A stretch of DNA of 64,000 bases, taken from assembly GCF_038637725.1 (NCBI RefSeq), contig NZ_CP152052.1, positions 1,471,501 to 1,535,500 on the forward strand, read 5' to 3'. How positions within the stretch are numbered: the first letter of the stretch is position 1; every line of letters starts with the position of its first letter. Positions 41,743 through 49,973 of this stretch are shown piece after piece. The notes under the pieces were generated by a model. It saw only the letters and a program-made list of their open reading frames with translations. It had not been told where the DNA came from and searched no databases. The position numbers were made by a program, and so were the translations under genes. The DNA is from Psychrobacillus sp. FSL H8-0483 (lineage in GTDB: Bacteria; Bacillota; Bacilli; Bacillales_A; Planococcaceae).

Positions 41743-42885
41743 ATGGTAGCCCTTCAATTATTTAATAAGAATGAAACCTATAATGGGTTCTATGTCATGT
41801 TGATGGTAAATCGCCTCCAAATGCTTTACTTTTTTTTGATTATGCCAAGGTTTTTGATCCATTCATATATGATTTGGGTGATTATAGCGGTCGGCATATT
41901 GTCTCAACTAAACATTCTTCTTATATCCAAATGGTTTTTAACCCGGTTTTCTAGCGAAGGATACAACGGATTTGTCCAATTATTCGGAAAAAAACTTGTA
42001 CGTCTCCTCTCATTCATCGGGTTGTTCTTTATACTGCTTAAACTTTTCGTGATTATGTTAGGATTCTCGGAAATGATTCAAATATTTATGTTTCCAGCTA
42101 CAGATTCAAATTGGCTTATCTTTTTTATTCTGTTGTCTTGTTTGTATGTAGCATGGAAGGGCGTTGAAAAAACTATACGTTTTGTCGTGATTTCATTTTT
42201 GTGTACATTTTGGATGTTCTTATTCTTTGCTTTTTTCTTCTTTCCTCCAATAGCTCAACTCACCGATTTGTATCCGATTATTCCAATGGAATTAAGCGGG
42301 GATTCCTGGAAAGGAATATTTTTAATTTTATCTTCATTTTCAGGGCCTGAATTTCTGGTATTTTTGGGACCGTGGTTTAAAACAAATAATAAGACATTTC
42401 GCTATTTGTCTTATGGCAATGCTCTAACCGTTATAGAGTATGTATCCTTATATATGGCGTCCTTATTCTATTTCGGTTCCAATTATTTAAGCAAAGGTCA
42501 ATTTCCAATTGTCACTATGGCCCGTTATTTTCAAAATCCAATAATTGAACGTATTGATATGGTCATGCTTTCTTTGGAATTATTTAACATCGTCTTTGCG
42601 GTTTCAATTTTTCTACTGTTGTTTTATGGAGCATCTAAAATAGCTAATGGGAAAATGGAGAGTCCACCCAGTCGAGTAGGCTTTTTATTCAGTGTATTCA
42701 TTATTTTAATTGGAATGATTCTTGTGAATGAATGGATTTGGAAGTCAGATGAAAAGCAGGTTATTTTACTTAATCTTCAAATTTTAGCAGGAAGCTTAAG
42801 TTACTTAGTGGTTCCAATTATTATTATCGTAGTGATGAAGATAAAGGGGGTTAATAAACATGAGACTACGAAAGAAGATGGCTAA
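41743..42885 (+). CDS. Spore germination receptor subunit B (GerB family)
   Basis: A 380-residue permease-like protein of the amino acid/polyamine/organocation group, with ten predicted membrane helices, the nutrient-binding subunit of Ger receptors. SYGNALTVIEYVSLYMASL and GPEFLVFLGPWFKT fit the family. It starts 4 bases after the gerXA stop and overlaps gerXC by 26 bases. Confidence 0.9.
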   Translation: MVALQLFNKNETYNGFYVMLMVNRLQMLYFFLIMPRFLIHSYMIWVIIAVGILSQLNILLISKWFLTRFSSEGYNGFVQLFGKKLVRLLSFIGLFFILLKLFVIMLGFSEMIQIFMFPATDSNWLIFFILLSCLYVAWKGVEKTIRFVVISFLCTFWMFLFFAFFFFPPIAQLTDLYPIIPMELSGDSWKGIFLILSSFSGPEFLVFLGPWFKTNNKTFRYLSYGNALTVIEYVSLYMASLFYFGSNYLSKGQFPIVTMARYFQNPIIERIDMVMLSLELFNIVFAVSIFLLLFYGASKIANGKMESPPSRVGFLFSVFIILIGMILVNEWIWKSDEKQVILLNLQILAGSLSYLVVPIIIIVVMKIKGVNKHETTKEDG

Positions 42886-43954
42886 AAAATTGTCAATCAT
42901 ATTTATGGCATTATGGTTAACTGGATGTGCCCCTTTTACTGAAAATAACATTATTGAAGAGCTTGCTCCAGTCACATTTTTATCACTTAGTAAAGGGGAT
43001 GAAGGTAAAATAAAAATCAGTACGATTTTGGCTCCTCTAAGCAAAGAAAAAAAGAGTGTAATGACGCAAGAAGTAAGCTTAATAAAGGAGGGATTAAGGA
43101 ATTTTAATTTAAACTTCTACCAGGAAATGAAATCTGGGCAAATGCGAATGCTGATAATTAATGAAGACCTCGGAAAAGAGGGGATTATGTCCATTATTAA
43201 TGTGTTATTGACTGATCCGGATATTTCTTTGAGAATCTATTTAGTTATCGTAAAAGGAAATTTTGAAGAATACTTGGAAAATCAATTGGACAAACAAGAA
43301 AATCTTGATTACTCTTTTTACCGAATGCTGAAGCACTATGAGGAAAAAAATCAGGGAGAATTAAGTGTCGTTAATCTACATGAATTTAAAAATTTGTTAT
43401 ATACTCCTTATTCAGATCCTTTCTTACCTGTATTCAAAATAGAAAATGACGCTATCAGCTATGAAGGTACAGCCCTGTTTCAAAATGATAAACTAGTTGA
43501 AATAATAACAACTTTTTATGATCGTATCTTCCAGCTGTTAAACAACAATCACTACTTAGCAGTTTTACCGATCCCAGAGTTAGAGGTTGTTCTAGGTCAT
43601 GTTAGGTCTAAAACGAAAGTGGATATCAATAAAAGCTTGTCTACTATGACCTATACAGTGAATATAGACTCAAGAATTGAAGAATACCGGGGAGAAAAGC
43701 AATTATTTGACCCAAAGGATTTAGAAGATTTGAAAAAAGATATCCAATCCAATCTTGAAAAACAAACACAAGAACTAGTAAAAAAGATGCAAGAATTGAA
43801 TGTGGATCCATTACAGCTAGGCATTCATACATTAAAACCATTCTCAAAACCAATGGATGAAAAAAAATGGATTAAAATTTTCGAGAAGATGGAAATTAAG
43901 ATTGATTATCAGTTTAATATTGAGCCTTTGACGGATTCAAACGCAAAAAGTTAA
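42860..43954 (+). CDS. Spore germination receptor subunit C (GerC family lipoprotein)
   Basis: A 364-residue lipoprotein with lipobox LTGC (Cys about 23), the third Ger receptor subunit on the outer face of the inner membrane. The C-terminal domain holds DRIFQLLNNNHYLAVLPI and ELNVDPLQLGIHTLKPFSK, as in other GerC proteins. AAAGGGGG lies 10 bases before the ATG. Complete in length. Confidence 0.9.
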   Translation: MRLRKKMAKKLSIIFMALWLTGCAPFTENNIIEELAPVTFLSLSKGDEGKIKISTILAPLSKEKKSVMTQEVSLIKEGLRNFNLNFYQEMKSGQMRMLIINEDLGKEGIMSIINVLLTDPDISLRIYLVIVKGNFEEYLENQLDKQENLDYSFYRMLKHYEEKNQGELSVVNLHEFKNLLYTPYSDPFLPVFKIENDAISYEGTALFQNDKLVEIITTFYDRIFQLLNNNHYLAVLPIPELEVVLGHVRSKTKVDINKSLSTMTYTVNIDSRIEEYRGEKQLFDPKDLEDLKKDIQSNLEKQTQELVKKMQELNVDPLQLGIHTLKPFSKPMDEKKWIKIFEKMEIKIDYQFNIEPLTDSNAKS

Positions 43955-44130
43955 TTAAGGTGACATTTGTATAATTACATATCCTAAACCAGCGTTGAAT
44001 ATGGTTTTCCATGCTTTTTCGGAGTTTCCTAGCATGAAAAAGAATGCGCCACCTATCATAATGACACTTGCTATTGGAAAACTAATCGCTACATGATTTG
44101 AACTAGTGGGTCTAATACAAATGCAAAACA
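43955..44130 (-). pseudogene. Fragment of a small membrane protein, possibly a VirB2/TrbC-like conjugation pilin
   Basis: The minus-strand frame ends with SFPIASVIMIGGAFFFMLG, then NSEKAWKTIFNAGLGYVIIQ. The start of the same gene seems to continue in another frame as FAFVLDPLVQIM, so there is a frameshift near 44095. Two hydrophobic helices and this ending resemble the small pilin-like proteins of Gram-positive conjugative elements. This is a guess from pattern; only about 55 residues remain. Confidence 0.35.
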
Positions 44131-44175
44131 CATAAAGAAGACCACTCTTTGTAAGCGGCCCTCTTTATGTGTTTT
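44125..44175. terminator. Hairpin after the ger operon region
   Basis: A 14-bp perfect stem (44125-44138 / 44162-44175) ends in TTTT and starts with AAAA, so it can act in both directions. Confidence 0.7.
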
Positions 44176-44408
44176 ATTGTTAATTAACAATTACTTCATT
44201 TACAGCTACTAGGTAATGACAAAGTTCTTCAGGCGCTATATTTTATATGGAATCAATAGTATAATTTTCACCCCACAAACACCCCATGAATACCCCGTTT
44301 GCTAAGACAAAACATGAAATCATATAATAAACTAAATTTACGATAACCTATATATATAGGTTTATTTGTACTGAATGACACCCAAAAACAGGTCGGTATA
44401 TCATCCGC

Positions 44409-44457
44409 ACAACTGTTCACCCATGGGAACGCGAACAATATCTAAAAATGTATTAAT
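44409..44457 (+). other. Attachment site 2 (glnA tail copy)
   Basis: Encodes the same last 16 codons as glnA plus stop, with synonymous changes AGA to CGC, CGT to CGC, TAC to TAT and TTG to CTA. It is not preceded by the rest of glnA. It marks the right end of unit 1 and the left end of unit 2. Confidence 0.85.
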
Positions 44458-44460
44458 AGT

Positions 44461-44495
44461 AAAGCGTTGGGGCTCTAGGCTTCCAACGCTTTTTC
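44461..44495 (+). terminator. Terminator directly after glnA tail copy 2
   Basis: A 10-bp perfect stem AAAGCGTTGG / CCAACGCTTT (44461-44470 / 44483-44492) runs into a T-rich tract 4 bases after the tail's stop region. It is the kind of terminator expected behind a working glnA. Confidence 0.88.
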
Positions 44496-44542
44496 TTTCG
44501 TTTCTTTTTCTCATTTTTGGGCAAGTATTTAGATTTGCCCAA

Positions 44543-44800
44543 TTATTTTACAAGAGATTTCATAAAATCATTAAATTGATCCATTGATTTTTGTTCATAG
44601 CTTTCCGAAATATGTGAGTAAATATCAGAAGTTGTTTTCATAGATTCATGCCCAAGACGTTCTTGTATCACTTTCATGGACCAACCAGCCTCTAACAACA
44701 TGACTGCATGTGTATGACGTGTTGAATGGATTGGCAAAGATTCGACACCTAGATGCTCCATAGCAGCTTTAAGAGTGTGTATTTTTAAAGTCAAAACCAC
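44543..44800 (-). pseudogene. Tyrosine recombinase, C-terminal fragment (unit 2, different type)
   Basis: The fragment keeps LPIHSTRHTHAVMLLEAG (catalytic Arg), LGHESM and TSDIYSHIS (nucleophile Tyr). It differs clearly from the unit 1 and 3 integrases, so unit 2 comes from a different but related element using the same site. The first 12 or so codons look unrelated and mark the truncation point. Confidence 0.78.
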
Positions 44801-44959
44801 TGGAATATTTTTCCTGATACATAAAAATAAGTATACTCGATATTTTTTTCAATATATATGGTTTAAGTCACAGTACGACCAAACGTTGCCGTAGACACAT
44901 ATTATGTACTAAGAAAATTAAAAAGGGCAATCAAATATAGATTGCCCGTAGAATTATTA

Positions 44960-45469
44960 TTATTTATCTGGAAAGTCTACATGTAGTGGTGGAGGAACAA
45001 GCCAACCTTTACTTTTATTCAATCGTAACAATTTGGCACCTAGTTGAGCTTTATTCAGATGGAATTGACCATACATTAAACCGATATCTTCTCTAATGGA
45101 CATTCCCATAGCTTTGCTGCAAGCAACTAAACCTGCAGCTACATTCATTGAAAGTGAAGCGCTGATTTCAGGATCGTAAAATCTTGCACCAGGTGGAATG
45201 TCCTCTAATCTTGCTTCCGGACGTTCAGGTGGTGCGGGAGGAAGCGCGACTCCATTTACTTTTAATATCTTTTCTAATTGCTTATTTTCGTCTTTCATAC
45301 TGTAAATAAATTCTTCAATTAGTTTTTGTAAATCTTGGTCACCAGTGTGATTAAAAAACGTTTGATATGCAGCAATCAATCCATTGTTTGTTGCCAGATT
45401 TGTCCAGATTCCGAACACTTCACCATAATGTAAAGGTTCATCTTTTGGGTTTCCAGTTAGTATTCCCAT
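44960..45469 (-). CDS. DUF3231 family protein (CotF/ferritin-like)
   Basis: The frame is open from 45568, but the ATG at 45469 with GGGAGTG before it gives the normal family start MGILTGNPKDEPLHYGEVFG. The 169-residue protein is one DUF3231 domain, an all-helical fold often linked to spore coat or ferritin-like proteins in Bacillales. A Pro-rich strip (PPAPPERPEARLEDIPPG) divides two helical halves. The function is unknown. It is cargo of unit 2. Confidence 0.75.
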   Translation of the reverse strand: MGILTGNPKDEPLHYGEVFGIWTNLATNNGLIAAYQTFFNHTGDQDLQKLIEEFIYSMKDENKQLEKILKVNGVALPPAPPERPEARLEDIPPGARFYDPEISASLSMNVAAGLVACSKAMGMSIREDIGLMYGQFHLNKAQLGAKLLRLNKSKGWLVPPPLHVDFPDK

Positions 45470-45632
45470 TATTGCACTCCCTAACAATTCATAATTTTTC
45501 ATACAAGGACTAGGATGTGCGGAGTATAAAAGATTATTCATTTGTATGGGAAATTTAAGAAACAGCAAAGTTTAAATTCGTAATTCGTATGTAAAGTGAC
45601 ACATTAATCGAAGTAAGGAGTGAATTTGGAGA

Positions 45633-45827
45633 ATGGAAAAATGTTACCAATGTGATAATGGATGTAAAGAAATTCACTGAATTAAAGTCATAGATGAATG
45701 TGGAAAATTAACTATTGAAAATGTATGTAGTGAGGAATATGGAGAAGAAGTGCGACAAGAGATGTATCACTTACATTTTAATCGAGCAAATGAAGTAAAT
45801 AATCAGGTATTTCAAAGACTCAAGTAG
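45633..45827 (+). pseudogene. Small Cys-containing protein with an in-frame TGA
   Basis: A 64-codon frame begins MEKCYQCDNGCKEIH, meets TGA at 45678-45680 and continues to TAG at 45825 with normal-looking codons (VCSEEYGEEVRQEMYHLHF). GGAG lies near the ATG. A single point stop in an otherwise intact small gene is the simplest reading. Confidence 0.5.
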
Positions 45828-46094
45828 TGAAGTGATTCACAGTACGCCCATAATGCGAACTGCAATTTTAAATTGTATATAAATAGATAAAAATTAAATT
45901 GGATATCTCACCACTTTTATTATCAAGCTAATCATTATCAAATCGGAGCTTTTTAATACTTGTAAAAGGGTGAGAAATTGAGGACAAGATTGCAGAAAAT
46001 GAAACAAGAGGATGGAAGCAAATAAGTGACATAAAAGAAGACTATGGGAAATTTCAAGTATTTCTTAAGTTTGATGCGATAAGGAGGCTCTAAG

Positions 46095-46285
46095 ATGGGC
46101 AAGAACATTACGTTTGAAGTTACTGAAAATATTCACTGGGACAATTGGGGAAGGCTTATAGTGGTTTTTTCCCAAGGTCAAATATGTGAAGGTACACTAC
46201 ATGAAGACGGAACAGTTACAGCGGAAAGTCCGTATTATGAGACGTCTCTGACTATGTTGATTTAGATAGTATTAATATTTTATAA
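46095..46285 (+). pseudogene. Small conserved-looking protein with a late frameshift
   Basis: AAGGAGG precedes the ATG at 46095. The frame MGKNITFEVTENIHWDNWGR to ESPYYE is regular, then a shift near 46245 leads to an early stop at 46265; the other frame reads VSDYVDLDSINIL and stops at 46285, the likely natural ending. Function unknown. Confidence 0.5.
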
Positions 46286-46309
46286 CGACATAGTTCGACC
46301 AAAGTCTTT

Positions 46310-46850
46310 GAAGAGGCTGAAATAGAGAGGTTCATAGAAATGTGGGAGTATGGTTATAGCGTCTTATCAATCTATTATGTATTAAATCGAATTCCCTTGG
46401 AAATTGGATTACTTGCAATGGATAGAGCCGAAACTGGGTTTATAGATCAAAGAAAACTCGGAATCAATGGAAGACTACGACAAATACAGGTAATGCTTAT
46501 GCCGTCACATTAGACCTTGCACCAATTGAATATAAAAATGGTATGGGCTTAGTTTTAACAATTAATGCAGAAGCACAGCAGCTGCAACAGTCAGTGTAAA
46601 TGGACTTGAATAGGTATCTATCGAAAAGAAAGAGGATTTCAAATTGGAATTTTCAAGTCCGACATTAAAAAAAGAAACCGAAACATCCTTGCTCAGTAAA
46701 TCACATCGTCAAATTATTATAGATGCAGCTGTAAAAGAAGGAGCAAATAAAGAATAGCCTGACAAACTAGAAAATAAGACGATCGGACGCTGGTGTAATA
46801 GGGTTAGCGGTTAAGTATACAATTGCGGGTGGGGGCTTTTTTATTTTAGT
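46310..46850 (+). other. Prophage debris
   Basis: Short broken frames: EEAEIERFIEMWEYGYSVLS (helix-turn-helix-like), then AVTLDLAPIEYKNGMGLVL, like a phage structural repeat protein, and HRQIIIDAAVKEGANKE from 46687. The 46687-46840 part is a diverged duplicate of 57508-57655. Nothing here is an intact gene. Confidence 0.5.
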
Positions 46851-46929
46851 AAAAAAATTATAATGTATAGTTCGATTAGATTATGACAATAACTAGCTTG
46901 TAACAACAACTCAAAGGAGGTACTACAAT

Positions 46930-47148
46930 ATGAAAAAATTACTAGGACTTTTTCTTGTATTTTTGATCGCTTTTTCATTTACTGAATCTACCTATGCTAC
47001 ACCCAATACCACTACAAACAATACTCCTGACACTGACACTAACACAACTTCCGATATGGATGACGACGATGATACTGATTGGGGCTGGATAGGATTATTA
47101 GGGTTAGCGGGATTGTTAGGATTACGCAGAAGAGAAGAAATTAAGTAA
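46930..47148 (+). CDS. Small secreted WGxxGxxG-type protein
   Basis: A 72-residue protein with a signal peptide (about residues 1-23), a low-complexity Thr/Asn stretch, a run of six acidic residues, and a C-terminal WGWIGLLGLAGLLGLRRRE. The last part is a Trp-Gly motif, one membrane helix and an Arg cluster, as in the WGxxGxxG-CTERM family of Bacillus, presumably a membrane-anchoring or sorting signal. AAAGGAGG precedes the ATG. The role is not known. A terminator follows, so it is an independent gene. Confidence 0.8.
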   Translation: MKKLLGLFLVFLIAFSFTESTYATPNTTTNNTPDTDTNTTSDMDDDDDTDWGWIGLLGLAGLLGLRRREEIK

Positions 47149-47159
47149 GTAATATGATA

Positions 47160-47199
47160 AAAAAAGCGACCTCTTCTTAATTAGATTGGTCGTTTTTTT
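47160..47199 (+). terminator. Terminator of the WGxxGxxG gene
   Basis: GCGACC (47166-47171) pairs with GGTCGT (47188-47193); A run before and T run after. Confidence 0.7.
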
Positions 47200-47281
47200 A
47201 TTTGCCCAAAAGGAGTTGTACAAATCGATGTCGAATTGTGGTAATAAAAGGAGCTGGTTGAATTAATAATCTATTTTTAGT

Positions 47282-47488
47282 GTGCTTGAACCAAGTATAG
47301 AGCTAATAAAAGCACATATATATTCATTAGCTAAGTACATAATTATCGTTATCTTATTTGGAGCAATAGGATATTATATCACGTCCTATACTGGATTGAG
47401 AGAAATTAGAGTATTTGTAGCTTCTGCTCTTTATTTTTTGTATTGGTACTTTTTTATTTATTTGTTTCTACCTAACCTTAATAGCTAA
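47282..47488 (+). CDS. Small membrane protein, unknown
   Basis: A 68-residue frame from GTG with two predicted membrane helices (YIIIVILFGAIGYYI and ASALYFLYWYFFIYLFL). The ribosome site is weak; AAAGGAG at about 47248 is too far. A clean terminator just after the stop supports a real gene. No family recognised. Confidence 0.5.
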   Translation: MLEPSIELIKAHIYSLAKYIIIVILFGAIGYYITSYTGLREIRVFVASALYFLYWYFFIYLFLPNLNS

Positions 47489-47490
47489 GG

Positions 47491-47526
47491 AAAAAGCACC
47501 CTATCTTTGGAATGGGTGCTTTTTTT
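47491..47526 (+). terminator. Terminator of small membrane protein gene
   Basis: AAAAAGCACCC pairs with GGGTGCTTTTTT (to 47526). Confidence 0.85.
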
Positions 47527-47603
47527 ATTTGTCCAAAAATTAATAATTATTATTAGTTGTAAAATCAATCTAATGTTCTTTTATTATATAAAAAAGGGGG
47601 AGG

Positions 47604-47858
47604 TTAAAATATTTTTTTTAGATCTCGTTCATCCTTTAGTAGTTCAACTGCTTCTCGGAAGCGAAGAGAGTGAATATTTTCTCTTTCTCTTAAAAAAGCT
47701 AAAGCATCATTAATACCTGGGTCGTCTGAAATATCGATTAACCATTGATATGTTGCGCGTGCCTTTTCTTCTGCTGCGATATCTTCATACAAATCCGCAA
47801 TAGGGTCACCTTTAGATTGGATAAATGTCGCTGTAAACGGAACACCACAAAAGCTTTT
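47604..47858 (-). pseudogene. CotJC-like manganese catalase, C-terminal fragment
   Basis: The frame reads GVPFTATFIQSKGDPIADLY, then EDIAAEEKARATYQWLIDIS and ends RERENIHSLRFREAVELLK plus a natural stop. These are the metal-binding helices of the Mn-catalase-like spore coat protein CotJC. The N-terminal half is missing beyond about 47858, with no start. A coat gene has decayed here. Confidence 0.75.
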
Positions 47859-48115
47859 GATGCTCAGTGGACAATCTATTTTAAAATTATTGTTTTAAAT
47901 AAATATTGGAAAAGATTAATTTAAAATCAGTTACAATATAATTGACCACAGAAAGTTTTTAGGGTGCCCAACTCATACAAAAGGAGTTGCCCAATTTTTG
48001 CCCAATTTTGTCTAATATGTAGTGATTAATAGTGACAATGAGATTACCAATTTAACTATTTAATGAGGTTTATGACGTTTAAATACGGGTTAAAATGTGT
48101 ACGTATAGAATCCGC

Positions 48116-48164
48116 ACAACTGTTCACCCATGGGAACGTGAGCAATACTTGAAAATGTATTAAT
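48116..48164 (+). other. Attachment site 3 (glnA tail copy)
   Basis: Repeats the last codons of glnA with GAA to GAG and AGA to CGC as synonymous changes. Copies 2 and 3 also share ATCCGC just before the core. It marks the end of unit 2 and the start of unit 3. No fourth copy was found up to 64 kb. Confidence 0.85.
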
Positions 48165-48471
48165 CTTGATTTAACAGGGTTTATGCACCAGTTTTATGGG
48201 GTGTTATAAGTGGAAGAATTCTTAAAAATTATTCGCACCCCAATTTCACCCCAGAAAATAGGTAAGAAAATATTATTTGAAAACATCGTTCAGTCGTGAG
48301 TTGACTCGATCGGTGTTTTTCTTTTTTATTTTCTTGGAAACATGGGCGTATACGTCTGCTGTTATTTGATAACTACCATGACCCAACTGCTTTTGGATAT
48401 ACTTGATGTCTGTCTCTCTTCCATCAATAAAACTACATATGTGTGGCGTAAAGAATGTATAGGCAAGGCTT
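48116..48471. repeat. Direct repeat, second copy
   Basis: Partner of 39248-39604, about 98 percent alike by eye, with a 1-bp deletion near 48420 that shifts the integrase frame. Confidence 0.85.
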
Positions 48472-48745
48472 AGCTCTTTTTAGAATACGTTCAAGCGCAT
48501 TAAAGAGGGTTGATTTTGGCATTGGTTCCCCATCTTTTCTACAAAGCGCTAAATTGAGATCATTGACGATAGACGTCGTTTAATATAAGTTTGTTTTGAT
48601 TTTGAAAGTTTAGATGCGCTTTTAATGCACTTGCTGTCGTATCAGCCATTTCAATAACTCGTGATTTGCGATTCTTTGTATCTCCAAACAAATCATCTTC
48701 TTCGCTTGGTTGAAAGTCAAGACTCTTATTAATGCTAATTGTCAT
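48273..48745 (-). pseudogene. Tyrosine recombinase, decayed (unit 3)
   Basis: A longer remnant than in unit 1. From 48745 down it reads SRVIEMADTTASALKAHLNF and NQNKLILNDVYRQ, then, after a stop and a shift, RKDGEPMPKSTLFNALERIL, and then the HSLRHT-type catalytic end shared with unit 1. At least two frameshifts and one stop, so it is dead. The layout is that of ICE/phage integrases. Confidence 0.78.
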
Positions 48746-48821
48746 TTAGATGCCAGAATTTCCTGAAGCCTATGTCGTTGCACAGCCTATTTCTTCATAA
48801 ACTCGCCCATAATTAAATGAC

Positions 48822-48867
48822 AAAAAAAGGGAACCGAATCATCTTTAGAGATCCGGGTCCTTTTTTT
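48822..48867 (+). terminator. Terminator-like hairpin
   Basis: AAAAAAAGGGAACCG pairs imperfectly with CGGGTCCTTTTTTT. The rest of 48746-49200 holds no gene; a weak hairpin with GAATATGGATGTA as right arm lies near 49014. Confidence 0.6.
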
Positions 48868-49201
48868 AATTTCAGCAGTCAAAATTTGTTGTAAAATTAT
48901 CCATATTTGTGCGTGTATAACTAATAAGCAACACTAGCGCACCCGTCGAATTTATACACTACGTATATTTATTCACCGCCCCTTGCTGCAGCGAGGTCTT
49001 TCTTTATGCAGAGTGAATATGGATGTATAGACTAATTGTTCGGGTGATAGGCATCAAATGGAAAAATGCTAGGAATGACGTGGTAACTACTAATGTCGAG
49101 AAATTATTCGATTAGTGCGCACAGGTACACACAAAAAAAAAAAAATCAGAAAAAACGAAATATTCTATTTCTTTTTTAAAAATGTGTGCTAGAATAACTT
49201 T

Positions 49202-49219
49202 ATAATTGTATACAATTAT
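49202..49219. promoter_or_regulatory. Palindromic operator overlapping -10 of the GntR gene
   Basis: ATAATTGTATACAATTAT is a perfect 18-bp palindrome with the TTGTATACAA core typical of FCD-type GntR operators. The -10 TATAAT (49201-49206) lies within it, so autorepression is likely. Confidence 0.7.
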
Positions 49220-49238
49220 TTTAAAGGCGGTGAACCAG

Positions 49239-49916
49239 TTGAATGAAAGAGCAAAAGTCAGTCGAGTCTCTACGAAAGATATTGCACATAAAGCGTTGAG
49301 AGAAATGATCATCAAAGGTGAACTGGAACCGGGTCAACCAATTGCGGAGGAAGAGTTAGCCAAAGAGCTACAGATCAGTCGAACCCCTCTTAGAGAAGCT
49401 CTTCAGATCTTGGAACTGGAAGGATTGGTCAATCGCAGTTTAAACGGCCGTATGAATGTGGCGCCGATTTCGATCCAAGAAGTGAAAGAAATATTTGTTA
49501 TCCGTAGCAACTTGGAAGGGATTGTCGTTGAAGATGCCATTGATAATATCACGCAAAAGGACATTGACCACTTAACCCATCTCATCAAATTACTCAAAAT
49601 GGCGATAAGCCTGGAAGATTATGAGACAATCGATCGATTTGGTAAGCAATTCCACGAATACATTTACACGGTGAGTGGCAACAAGATAGCGGTCAAGTTC
49701 TTGTATCAGCTCAACAGCATGATCAACCGGTACAGGCGATTGGCACACAAAAGTATTGGCGATACAAAACGATCCGTAAAAGAACATAAGATGATCCTTC
49801 ATTACATCATCCAAAAAGACAAGATCAACGCAGTAGAAGAAATGAAGAAACATATTTTAGGTTCGTTGAATCAAGCCATCAAGACGGTCGAAAAATACGA
49901 ACATACCCAATTCTAA
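49239..49916 (+). CDS. GntR-family regulator with FCD domain
   Basis: A 225-residue repressor: winged helix (about residues 10-75, with SRTPLREALQILELEGLV) and an all-helical FCD ligand domain with the metal-binding type pattern KEHKMILHYI. The start is TTG 49239 with AAGGCGGTGA 6 bases upstream; the frame is open further back but only across the operator. It stands 57 bases before an opine dehydrogenase gene and probably controls the whole cassette to 54248. The ligand may be an opine or amino acid; this is inference. Confidence 0.85.
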   Translation: MNERAKVSRVSTKDIAHKALREMIIKGELEPGQPIAEEELAKELQISRTPLREALQILELEGLVNRSLNGRMNVAPISIQEVKEIFVIRSNLEGIVVEDAIDNITQKDIDHLTHLIKLLKMAISLEDYETIDRFGKQFHEYIYTVSGNKIAVKFLYQLNSMINRYRRLAHKSIGDTKRSVKEHKMILHYIIQKDKINAVEEMKKHILGSLNQAIKTVEKYEHTQF

Positions 49917-49973
49917 CAAGAGAAAGGTACAGATTGAAATAGATTGCGAACCATATGAGAGGAGGAAGAGTTC

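Noticed and set aside
45678-45680. In-frame TGA as a possible selenocysteine codon
   Set aside because: No selenocysteine insertion hairpin stands out after it, and the surrounding genes are decayed, so a point mutation is far more likely.
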